Source: JAJYSO01 sp964586655 (GTDB lineage: Bacteria; Bacteroidota; Bacteroidia; Flavobacteriales; Flavobacteriaceae). Taken from it: a DNA stretch of 64,000 bases. The notes below the pieces were generated by a model. That model saw nothing but the letters and a program-made list of their open reading frames with translations, ran no database searches and was not told the origin of the DNA. The stretch covers positions 73,741-137,740 of the forward strand of contig CAZPGY010000005.1 of NCBI GenBank assembly GCA_964586655.1. The letters are read 5' to 3'. How positions within the stretch are numbered: the stretch's first letter is position 1; each line of letters starts with the position of its first letter. Made by a program: the position numbers and the translations under genes. Below are positions 36,900 to 44,713 of this stretch, piece after piece.

Positions 36900-39497
36900 C
36901 TATTCTGTTGAGTTTTGTTTGGGGCGTTTCAATTTGATTAACAGAAAGAGGAGCAGTACAATGATAATTCCTATAGCGATCAAGTAAGTAATGGTAGAAG
37001 CAGGTTCGGCCGGAATATCCACTGTTCCATAATATGAAAAAGCGCCCCAGTAATAAGGAGATTTTCGGACGTTGTCAATTTCATCGCTGTGGAGATAAGA
37101 CAAACTTGCTTGATGGACAGCAAAATTTCTGGACCAATTTTTTTCTAATGCGGCATAGTAGTAGCCCATCCATTCTGCCGTGCTTTTATCATTGACTTCC
37201 CAGAGGGAAAACAAAATATTTTTAGCACCGGCATATCGAAATCCGCGAGCCAGGCTGAGTGCGCCTTCTCCTTTGCTGTATTTTCCGATTCCGGTTTCGC
37301 AGGCACTGAGGACGACCAGTTGAGGTGAAAAATGCATGCCGTAAAGGGTTTGGACTCCCAGTGTGCCATCGCTAAATAAAATGACAGGCTGTTGATGAAA
37401 GGTGCCGCCGAGTGCATGCGAGGAAATGTGAAGCATGCTGTACTGATCGGCTTGATTTAAAAAGGCCGATTTGGTGGCTTTTTCATTCATTAATAAGTGT
37501 CCGGGGAAATGCTTTTTAAGTGATTTGGCTTCCGCCACCGAAAAGTTTAAGGCTTGCGGAGTACCTTTAAAAACCGGAAAAAAACCCAATAGATTTTGGC
37601 GGGTTTTAAATCCGGGAGCGGGCTGGGCAAACTCTTGAAGGGAAAGCATGTAGGAAACAGCACTTTCCTTGACAAGAAAAGACATTTGCTCATAATTGCT
37701 GCCCGATTCAGGCTGGGTTAACAAGGTGGAGAAAGGCACAAAAGAGAGAATACCATCGGGAATAATAAGCAGTTTATCGGCTTTGGGCAGGTTTAATTTT
37801 TCATACAGTGCCGAGGAAGTCTTGACGAAATGAGGAATATCGCCGTTGATGAGCCCCGGTTTTGTAAAGAGCTGATTATACGTTCGAATAAGCTCCCTGA
37901 AATCAGTATAAGATGATTTGTTGGAAGTCAATTTATTGAATTGCAAAATCCCTTTTCCGACGACCCATTGATAGATGGCGCTGTTTCCCATAAAATAACT
38001 GACCAGGGTTACATTCAAGGTGTCCGCTTTCTCCTGCAAAGTGTGGAGATTGAGGGGGGAATCGGCTTGACCTTTTAAAATTCCTGATTGAAGTTGATTG
38101 TAAATCAGCCGTTGTCGGGTCAAAACTTGATTGTAAGACTGCTGCAATTCAGTCATTTGATCAAGATTCAGATATCCGGTTCGGGTATGTTCATAAATGG
38201 TCTGTCCCAAGTTTGCAGATTGGCGTTGTAAGGCTTGAAGCTGTTGTAGTTTTTCGCCCTGATTAGCGGCAAGTGTGTGTTTTAATGCAGCGGCCTCCAA
38301 AACCACCTGTCCCTTTGTGCGGCTATCGATTTGCAGTGCCTTTTCCAACCATTTTTCATCGGTGGTCTGCCGGTATAAATGATATAAGATAGAAAGGACA
38401 CGTTCACTGCGGCGGTCGATATTTTGTTGCGTCAACAACCGACTTTCTTGGGCATACATTTGTAAAAATAAGTACCGGTTGATTTGTGCTGCCAGCTTAT
38501 AGGCTTTTAAGGCTTGCGTGCTTTCCCCTTGTTGTTGATATAGTGCGGCTTGAAGATCCAGTGCATCCATTAAAACAGTTTCGGGGTAGAGTTGTTTTTC
38601 TTTAGGCAGTTTTTGTTGGCGATTATAAAAGGGGATGAGCGTTTGGTAAACCTGCTGCAAGGCTTTGTGAGAATTGACAAGATCCAATTTTGAAAAATAA
38701 GCATTGGCCAGTTCCAACTGTAGTTTTGCCGTTTTTCGTCGACTTATTGTTGGTGATTTGAGTATGTTTTTAAGCAGGGAAACAGCCTGATTCTCTTTTC
38801 CTTTGCGGATTAAAATTTCGGCCAATAATCGCCGTGCCTGAATACTTTTAGGGGATAATTTTAAAACCGATGAGAGCAGAAGCTCTGCTTTTTCAATTTT
38901 TCCCAAGGCAAAGTATGAGGAAGCCAAATTTACCTTAAGTTTGGTTTCATCGGGTTGTTCTTTCAAAGCATTTTTGAGCAGGTCAACAGATTTTTGAAAC
39001 TGAGATTCGCTGTAATATAGAACAGAGAGATTGAGGATGCCACTGATTTGCTGCGAGATATTTCCTTTTTGCTTGGCCATTAAGATATATTGCTTAATGG
39101 TATTTTCGGCTTCTGCCAAAGCTTGGGTTTTGAGATATAAGTTTCCCAAAGGTTTTAAGCAATATTCAATGATATCATAGCGGTCAAGCGCATTTGAAAA
39201 AAAGATATGCTTGGCTTTTTCATAAAAATCAATGGCTTGAAACAAATTGTTCTTCTCTTTTTGAATGTAGGCTATATTGCAATAAGCCACCACTTTAGCC
39301 AACTGAACCGCACGAATGCTGTCCGGAGCTTGTTTGAGCGCTCGGGTTAGCTGTTGCAAATTTTCGGGATGAGGTTGATTGAGATAGGTGTCCAGTTGGC
39401 TATAGATAAGGTCTGTTGTTTGGTGTTGGGCAAATCCGGAAATACTGATCAGGAGCGCTCCCATCAAACCTATTATATGTTGTTTTAAAATTTCCAA
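36900..39497 (-). CDS. Exported TPR-CHAT caspase-like protease with C-terminal membrane anchor
   Basis: A protein of about 865 residues. The best start is a TTG at 39495-39497, which gives a full signal peptide (MEILKQHIIGLMGALLISIS, then GFAQ) and overlaps the preceding gene by 13 bases; an ATG at 39464 gives too short a signal. Residues 25-430 are tetratricopeptide repeats. The C-terminal third is a CHAT domain with the catalytic His in LHISSHALGG (codon 37416-37418) and Cys in VLSACETGIG (codon 37299-37301). A hydrophobic helix (YLIAIGIIIVLLLFLLIKLK) lies near the C-terminus, followed by a basic tail. The protease domain should therefore face the periplasm. Last gene of an operon with the PKD/barrel and lipoprotein genes. 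Confidence 0.85.
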   Translation of the reverse strand: MEILKQHIIGLMGALLISISGFAQHQTTDLIYSQLDTYLNQPHPENLQQLTRALKQAPDSIRAVQLAKVVAYCNIAYIQKEKNNLFQAIDFYEKAKHIFFSNALDRYDIIEYCLKPLGNLYLKTQALAEAENTIKQYILMAKQKGNISQQISGILNLSVLYYSESQFQKSVDLLKNALKEQPDETKLKVNLASSYFALGKIEKAELLLSSVLKLSPKSIQARRLLAEILIRKGKENQAVSLLKNILKSPTISRRKTAKLQLELANAYFSKLDLVNSHKALQQVYQTLIPFYNRQQKLPKEKQLYPETVLMDALDLQAALYQQQGESTQALKAYKLAAQINRYLFLQMYAQESRLLTQQNIDRRSERVLSILYHLYRQTTDEKWLEKALQIDSRTKGQVVLEAAALKHTLAANQGEKLQQLQALQRQSANLGQTIYEHTRTGYLNLDQMTELQQSYNQVLTRQRLIYNQLQSGILKGQADSPLNLHTLQEKADTLNVTLVSYFMGNSAIYQWVVGKGILQFNKLTSNKSSYTDFRELIRTYNQLFTKPGLINGDIPHFVKTSSALYEKLNLPKADKLLIIPDGILSFVPFSTLLTQPESGSNYEQMSFLVKESAVSYMLSLQEFAQPAPGFKTRQNLLGFFPVFKGTPQALNFSVAEAKSLKKHFPGHLLMNEKATKSAFLNQADQYSMLHISSHALGGTFHQQPVILFSDGTLGVQTLYGMHFSPQLVVLSACETGIGKYSKGEGALSLARGFRYAGAKNILFSLWEVNDKSTAEWMGYYYAALEKNWSRNFAVHQASLSYLHSDEIDNVRKSPYYWGAFSYYGTVDIPAEPASTITYLIAIGIIIVLLLFLLIKLKRPKQNSTE

Positions 39498-41485
39498 ACG
39501 GCATAAATTTGTAATTGGGTTTCGGATTGTCTGAAGTTGTATGCGCATCGAAAACCGGCGCTGGGGCCAATTCGAACGCTGCCTGCACTAACATCCAAAA
39601 AAAGTCCGGCATCAAAATTAGTAAAATAATGAGTACATTTTTCCTTTTGGAAACTGTCTTCTGAGGGATTTCTAATTTCTTCTATACCCGGAGTTTTGAG
39701 ATAAGCTTTTCCGATGGTTTGGGTTTTTATCTTTTGCTGAAGGTCCATTTTGAGTTGTATTCCGCTGCCAAAAGACAGGAAGTCATTGATGTTATAACGA
39801 TAGGAGGCCGGTACCAAATAGGCGGTAATATGGCGCGTTTGGCTGTTCTTGTGATAGCGGGTCAGCTTTGTAATATCGATAGCGTTGACTTGGGTTTCCG
39901 TAAAGGACTTTAAATTTTCAAAAGACCCGGAAGAGAGGAAGAATTCGGCTTGTAGGTAGCCGTGGTGGGGTTTAAAGGGAGAAACGGTAACTCCGGCAAA
40001 AAACTCCCGACTGTGAGTTCGCGAAGGGGTGTAAATATAGCCTGCTTTGGCACCAAAAGAAATACCCGGCCTAAACCAAGTGGTACTGTAATTGGTGTAG
40101 ATTGGCGGATTTTCATCAAAGTAAATTGCCGTGCGGCTTTTGGTCTTTACCTTGTTCAATTGATCGCCAAATGACAACCTGTACTTGACAAATCCCTTGG
40201 TAGAATCTCTGGAAGTAACGCCCTTTTGTCGGCTTCCGGGAAGGTAAATGTTCTTAAAAGTGAAGATGATTTTGTCGACGGTGGTAGTGGTATCTAAACA
40301 AGAATAAGTTACTTGTTTTCCCTCCGGACAAATTGGGCATTCGGGATACATCTTCAGGACTTCCAAACTCGATTTGTCAAACATTTCCGGAGTCCCCACC
40401 TCTAAGCGGATGGTGTGCGCCGGGCCTTCTCCGTTATTCTGAAATTTTACCCTGAATTTGATTTTTTTATGACGGACAAATCGGTAGCTCATATAGGTGC
40501 CGGTGGATGACATCTTATTGGGATCGTGTGAGGTGACAATCTCCAATTCCGTATCCTTGACACTGTAGTTGCCATAATTTCTGTCGGGCACATAGATGCT
40601 ACGCAAAGTAATGATGGCACTGGTATCTTTAAGCATTTCAGGAGTGGTTTCCAGGGTTCTGAAAACATGACGGATCTCTCCGGGCTGTAGGTCATTAAAT
40701 GCTATGATTTGATGATTTCGGTAGGCTTCCTTAGATTTTTCCAGCACAAGTGGCAGGTCGAGCTGTTCTATCGAATCCTTGGTTAGGATTGGGAAAATGT
40801 AAATATCATTACGCTGTGCGGCCAGTCTGATTTCCGGTTTTTGTTTCTTGACGTGAGCGATGTAGCCGGTTTCGTCTTTTACGATTTTCTCTCCGTGATA
40901 CAGACGCGTTTCCTTTAAAATAAAGTTATCATCTTTAAACTTATCGTCATTATAAAAAAGGTATAAAACCCCGCTAACAGCATGATTAGATGTGTTTTTA
41001 TAGCTGGTGATTAACACCATTTCTTGACCGGGAAGCGGATCTCGGTTCGTTTGGACCACTAAATCTTCCCCATCGGGAAAAACATGAGGACAATTGGCGT
41101 TGATGGCGCTTGTTGCTTTTGACAAGTCAGTGTTGATACTCACTTTTTGCGGACGACTGCTTGGGGGTTTCCCACTGTCATAATTGTTGGTGCTCCACAG
41201 GCGTACGGTATAAGTTCCTTTTTTTCGATAGGTGTGTTTTGGCGATTGCTCAAAGCTGTATTCGCCGTCTCCAAACTCCCAATAATAGGTGTAATAAGCT
41301 TTGGGGGCTCCCGAGATTTGGCGTAGAGGGGGCATTTTGGCCCTAAAGTCAATTTCATTGCCCAAAACATCATAAAATATAGGAGCTTTTCGGGTAGTAC
41401 TGTCCGTTGCAATTTGCGCAAATAGCTCGCTTCCCGAAAATAGCAGTACGACCCACAAGGCGATATGTTTAAGGCGAATCGACAT
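39485..41485 (-). CDS. PKD-domain protein with C-terminal outer-membrane barrel-like region
   Basis: A protein of 666 residues with a signal peptide (IALWVVLLFSGSELFAQ). One PKD domain lies at about residues 64-118 (YWEFGDGEYSFEQSPKHTYR, then KKGTYTVRLWS). The middle (150-440) is beta-rich and contains a Cys-rich patch (YPECPICPEGKQVTYSC). The last 200 residues alternate in barrel fashion (FGAKAGYIYTPSR, ITAYLVPASYRYNINDFLSF, VRIGPSAGFRCAYNF) and end in WKF, a terminal Phe as in outer-membrane proteins. It is likely the outer-membrane component of the CHAT/sigma locus. Confidence 0.7.
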   Translation of the reverse strand: MSIRLKHIALWVVLLFSGSELFAQIATDSTTRKAPIFYDVLGNEIDFRAKMPPLRQISGAPKAYYTYYWEFGDGEYSFEQSPKHTYRKKGTYTVRLWSTNNYDSGKPPSSRPQKVSINTDLSKATSAINANCPHVFPDGEDLVVQTNRDPLPGQEMVLITSYKNTSNHAVSGVLYLFYNDDKFKDDNFILKETRLYHGEKIVKDETGYIAHVKKQKPEIRLAAQRNDIYIFPILTKDSIEQLDLPLVLEKSKEAYRNHQIIAFNDLQPGEIRHVFRTLETTPEMLKDTSAIITLRSIYVPDRNYGNYSVKDTELEIVTSHDPNKMSSTGTYMSYRFVRHKKIKFRVKFQNNGEGPAHTIRLEVGTPEMFDKSSLEVLKMYPECPICPEGKQVTYSCLDTTTTVDKIIFTFKNIYLPGSRQKGVTSRDSTKGFVKYRLSFGDQLNKVKTKSRTAIYFDENPPIYTNYSTTWFRPGISFGAKAGYIYTPSRTHSREFFAGVTVSPFKPHHGYLQAEFFLSSGSFENLKSFTETQVNAIDITKLTRYHKNSQTRHITAYLVPASYRYNINDFLSFGSGIQLKMDLQQKIKTQTIGKAYLKTPGIEEIRNPSEDSFQKEKCTHYFTNFDAGLFLDVSAGSVRIGPSAGFRCAYNFRQSETQLQIYAVWKF

Positions 41486-41487
41486 GG

Positions 41488-42471
41488 TTATAAATGATTG
41501 ATATATTGAATCAGTTCCTCTGCATCACCGGTTTGAAGTTGCTGGGTAAAGGTAATTTTCCCATCTTCGGTCACCACCGGCACGGCTTCATATCGATAAG
41601 CATTGGCGTCTTTACTGACAAAAATGACGTGACCTGCACTTTGATTAGGAATCTCTCCATACTTTTCACTAAAAACCATATTGATACTGTCATAGGCAGA
41701 AAATAGCCCCACCCCGATACTCGGGGAATCATAGGTTAAAAACACCTTGCTGTTTGTTGCAGTATAGCCCGATGGAGCTTTGTTGTATAAAATGCCCCGC
41801 GGAGCCGGATCGGGATTAAAACGCGCAAAGCTAAACCAACCCAAAGTAGTCAACAAAGCTCGGTAACCGGAAACGGTGGGGTTACCGGCAGCATCGATGA
41901 GTTGGTAGGGAGAAACGGGATGGCCTGTATTTTCCCACAGAACATCGCAGTGGAGGTCTTGACAATTTGGCGCCCTAAAAACCGACAAAGATAAGTTGTT
42001 GTTTTGGGAAGGCATAAAGAGGAAAAATTCACCAACAAGCTCTACTGGTTGCCCGTTGTGGCGTATTTCGATATATCCTATGCCTTCACTGAGCAAGGGT
42101 TCAACACTTTGCCCGCTGTTGAGGCCATTGGTTGAAAGCTGACAAGCAATAAGTGCCCCCGGAGTGTACATTTCAAGGAGCGTCAAGGTTAAAGTATCTT
42201 GAATAATTACTCCATTTTGAGAAAAACTATCCGGAAAAATTTGAATGACTGTACCCTGCGCTGCTTTTATTGTGAATTCTTGAGCCCCCACAAATTTATA
42301 GGTCTGCAGTTTTCCCTCTCGGCAAGCAATCAGACTATTTTGGTAGGCCGATCCGTTAATCTCAACACGATTGGGGTAGACCACCGGATTGGTAATACAG
42401 TCATCAATCTGATTGCTGCAAGCTTGCAGGCAGAAGGCTCCCAAAAGTAGATAGAGTAAACGTAGCTTCAT
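41488..42471 (-). CDS. Lipoprotein of unknown function in the CHAT/sigma locus
   Basis: A protein of 327 residues from the ATG at 42469-42471, with signal MKLRLLYLLLGAFCLQAC and the lipid-modified Cys at residue 18. A frame extending to 42609 runs through a hairpin and a predicted transcript start, so it is rejected. No domain is recognised; the body has beta-rich segments such as KTYKFVGAQEF and GTVIQIFPDSF, resembling carboxypeptidase-regulatory-like or ZU5-type folds, but this is uncertain. It is the first gene of the operon, three bases before the PKD gene. Confidence 0.75.
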   Translation of the reverse strand: MKLRLLYLLLGAFCLQACSNQIDDCITNPVVYPNRVEINGSAYQNSLIACREGKLQTYKFVGAQEFTIKAAQGTVIQIFPDSFSQNGVIIQDTLTLTLLEMYTPGALIACQLSTNGLNSGQSVEPLLSEGIGYIEIRHNGQPVELVGEFFLFMPSQNNNLSLSVFRAPNCQDLHCDVLWENTGHPVSPYQLIDAAGNPTVSGYRALLTTLGWFSFARFNPDPAPRGILYNKAPSGYTATNSKVFLTYDSPSIGVGLFSAYDSINMVFSEKYGEIPNQSAGHVIFVSKDANAYRYEAVPVVTEDGKITFTQQLQTGDAEELIQYINHL

Positions 42472-42532
42472 AATTGCGATTAAAATCAGGTACAATTTAC
42501 AATTTTTTTTAATAAAGGATGAAAAAAAGAGA

Positions 42533-42560
42533 AAAGGCCACCAGAAAACTTGTGGCCTTT
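42533..42560 (-). terminator. Terminator-like hairpin in the leader of the lipoprotein-PKD-CHAT operon
   Basis: The stem AAAGGCCAC/GTGGCCTTT (9 bp, 10-base loop) is followed on the minus strand by TTCTCTTTTTTTC. It sits about 62 bases before the lipoprotein ATG and about 45 bases after a predicted transcript start (-7 box at 42612-42619). As placed it would act as a transcription attenuator of the operon. Confidence 0.6.
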
Positions 42561-42611
42561 CCTCAGCTATAGAAACACAAACACAGGAAACTAAAACAAT
42601 TAAAAACAAAC

Positions 42612-42619
42612 CAAATCTA
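42612..42619 (-). promoter_or_regulatory. -7 box of the lipoprotein-PKD-CHAT operon
   Basis: On the minus strand the sequence is TAGATTTG, an exact TAnnTTTG. No clean TTG lies 19 bases upstream. The start of transcription would be near 42605 and the leader about 135 bases. Confidence 0.45.
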
Positions 42620-42896
42620 TGATGTCGATGTTTCCATAGCGGTTTATGAGGGGGCTGCTAAGGATTGGTTTTAATATTTGATTTTGTATAAAGGAGCGAT
42701 GGTTTAAAACCGATTGCGCTGTAATAATTCATAACCGGATAAGGAGAAATTAATCTCGAAATCGGAAAAAGCGGGGGTACAAATTTGTACGGTGTGTTTT
42801 GCAAATTTTTCATCTCAAAAGTTTTTTGGGGTTGTTAGCTGCCCTTATATCAAGATAAAAACAAATTGTTACCCCCCTTTAACTTGTATTTTTAAT

Positions 42897-42904
42897 TAGT
42901 TTTG
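42897..42904 (+). promoter_or_regulatory. -7 box of the sigma factor gene
   Basis: TAGTTTTG matches TAnnTTTG exactly, 17 bases before the ATG at 42922. A run of C residues (42872-42877) precedes it; the usual TTG is not at standard spacing, which hints at an activator or a different sigma factor. Confidence 0.45.
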
Positions 42905-42921
42905 TTGCAGACGCTTTAAAT

Positions 42922-43503
42922 ATGACAGCTAAAAAAATTCATCAAGACCAAAAGTATATTGAGGCATTGGCAAAAAATGATTCCTCAGTAGTGGCTGAGA
43001 TTTATAAGAAATTTGCCCCTAAGGTAATAGGGTATATCTGCAAAAATAGCGGAGATGAGAGCGATGCTTATGATATTGTGCAGGAAACTTTGATCACCTT
43101 ATATGATCAGGCAAAAGTTAAAGGATTGGAGTTGACCTGCCCTTTTGATGCCTATTTTTTTCTGATTTGCAAACGAAAATGGTTTAATGTGTTGAAAAAA
43201 AGGGGGTATAAGACGGTAACAATTGAGGAGGAACGTTTATCTATAAGTGACGATACAGCTGAACAAGCGGCAGAGACCCAAAAATTTGAAGCTCGCAAAG
43301 AATTGTATTTGAGTGTGTTGTCAAAATTGGGCAAGACTTGTCAAAAATTGATTAAACTGAGTTTGACAAAACTGTCCATGAAGGAAGTAGCTGAAAAATT
43401 AGAAATCACTTACGGCTATGCACGCAAGAAAAAATCAGTTTGTATGGGAAAGTTAAGTGATTTGATTAAGGAAAATCCGCGATACCAAAATTTGAAATTA
43501 TAA
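42922..43503 (+). CDS. ECF-like sigma-70 family factor
   Basis: A protein of 193 residues with a region 2 (AYDIVQETLITLYDQ, binding core polymerase and the -10 element) and a region 4 helix-turn-helix (LSMKEVAEKLEITYGYARKK). Region 3 is missing, as in extracytoplasmic-function factors. It is followed 7 bases later by a membrane protein with an anti-sigma-like N-terminus. It is divergent from the lipoprotein-PKD-CHAT operon, so it probably controls that operon, itself, or both. Confidence 0.87.
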   Translation: MTAKKIHQDQKYIEALAKNDSSVVAEIYKKFAPKVIGYICKNSGDESDAYDIVQETLITLYDQAKVKGLELTCPFDAYFFLICKRKWFNVLKKRGYKTVTIEEERLSISDDTAEQAAETQKFEARKELYLSVLSKLGKTCQKLIKLSLTKLSMKEVAEKLEITYGYARKKKSVCMGKLSDLIKENPRYQNLKL

Positions 43504-43510
43504 TACCAAG

Positions 43511-44245
43511 ATGAAACCAGAAGAAAACATAAGATTTGAAGCTTATCTCAATGGCGAATTGTCAAAAGAGGAGGCGGAGGCGTTTGAGATTAAGCTTCGG
43601 CAAGATGATCGATTTCGTAGTGATTTTGAGCTGTATAGGGACTTGTCAAGGGTTGTTGGTCACCATTTTTCTGAGGCGCGCAAAGATTTTATAAGTACAC
43701 TGGAGGAGGCAGAGACCAATTATTCTCATGCCTCAGACCGGTTTTCTTCCAAAAAACGAAAGCTGTTCTTCAAGCCCTGGCATTATGCCGCGGCTGCTTC
43801 TGTTTTGATTCTTATCGGTGTTTTCCTTTTCGGAAATTGGGGAAATCCGGTTTATACTGATTATGCGAAGCACTCTCCTATTTCACTAACCCTGCGCGGA
43901 CAAGCCGATGAACGGGCTCAAAAGGCCGAAGAGGCTTATAATCAAAAGGACTATAAAAATGCATTGATTTATCTGAACCAATTGCTGAGCGCTTCCCCTC
44001 AAAAAGTCAACCTTCAGTATTACAAGGCCGTGAGCTTGGTGGAGACTGATCAGTTTGAGAAAGCCGATGCTTTGTTGATGAAACTCGCACAAGGGCAATC
44101 GGTTTATGCCTCTAAAGCATTGTGGATGGCGGCTTTGAGTAAATTAAAACAAAAGGATTATCAAGCGACTCGAGAACTGCTAAAATCCATGCCGCCACAA
44201 GCTCCGGAATATGAAAAAGCACAACAACTCTTAGGTGATCTTTAA
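43511..44245 (+). CDS. Single-pass membrane protein with anti-sigma-like N-terminus and periplasmic TPRs
   Basis: A protein of 244 residues. Residues 1-50 (RFEAYLNGELSKEEAEAFE) resemble anti-sigma domains of Bacteroidota without zinc ligands. A basic patch KKRK (81-84) precedes the only membrane helix (92-110, YAAAASVLILIGVFLFGNW), so the N-terminus is cytoplasmic. Residues 130-244 are tetratricopeptide-like repeats in the periplasm (AEEAYNQKDYKNALIYLNQL). This is the layout expected of an anti-sigma factor sensing an envelope partner. The stop codon overlaps the left end of the repeat element that follows. Confidence 0.75.
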   Translation: MKPEENIRFEAYLNGELSKEEAEAFEIKLRQDDRFRSDFELYRDLSRVVGHHFSEARKDFISTLEEAETNYSHASDRFSSKKRKLFFKPWHYAAAASVLILIGVFLFGNWGNPVYTDYAKHSPISLTLRGQADERAQKAEEAYNQKDYKNALIYLNQLLSASPQKVNLQYYKAVSLVETDQFEKADALLMKLAQGQSVYASKALWMAALSKLKQKDYQATRELLKSMPPQAPEYEKAQQLLGDL

Positions 44246-44712
44246 TACGGAAGTGACCTTAAAAATAGACTAACCCGGAAAATTCATGAGATTTATTTTA
44301 GGCGGATTTGAGGGGGTATGCTGAGTTTGTCGAAGTGCGTCAAATCCTGCAGCTGCCCCGTATATACGGGACTGCAAAGGGCTTGCAACAAAACCTGTAT
44401 TAAGTGTACGAATAACCCTTCAAGGGTTTTAGAACCCTTGAAGGGTTGTCAGGCTTGTTAATTTGAGCCTTTATATTTTGCCTATTAACATCATTAATTC
44501 CTTGATAATCTGCAAACTATTTAGTTATTCCTCAATTTGCAGTGAATTTTTCGGGCTAATCTCTCTGTTAAAATTTCAAATCTCTGCGTTAAGAACATTG
44601 GTCATAGCTGTGGCTATGCTTGTACCTGCTAGCCGCAGGCAGGCTTTTTGCCTTGACTTTTGAAATTTTTACGATACAATATTTAGTCGATCTCAATAAT
44701 CACTTCCGTATT
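44244..44712. repeat. Full-length copy of the dispersed intergenic repeat (MITE-like, 469 bp)
   Basis: The ends are imperfect inverted repeats: AATACGGAAGTGACCTTAAA on the left and, read inwards from the right, AATACGGAAGTGATTATTGA; both then reach a GACTAA motif within about 30 bases. TA flanks both outer edges when the ends are set at ATACGG, compatible with a TA target duplication. Inside are two strong hairpins: AACCCTTCAAGGGTT/AACCCTTGAAGGGTT (44412-44446) and the stretch near 44630-44650. It fills the gap between two convergent genes from stop codon to stop codon. No coding frame is seen in it. Confidence 0.7.
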
Positions 44713-44713
44713 A

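Noticed and set aside
42472..42609. N-terminal extension of the lipoprotein frame to 42609
   Set aside because: It runs through a terminator-like hairpin, begins upstream of the predicted transcript start, and would bury the clear lipoprotein signal peptide that starts at 42471.
36900..44245. The CHAT locus as a type III CRISPR accessory (Craspase-like) system
   Set aside because: There is no Cas7-11 or other Cas protein, no CRISPR array, and the CHAT protein carries a signal peptide, so it is not cytoplasmic.
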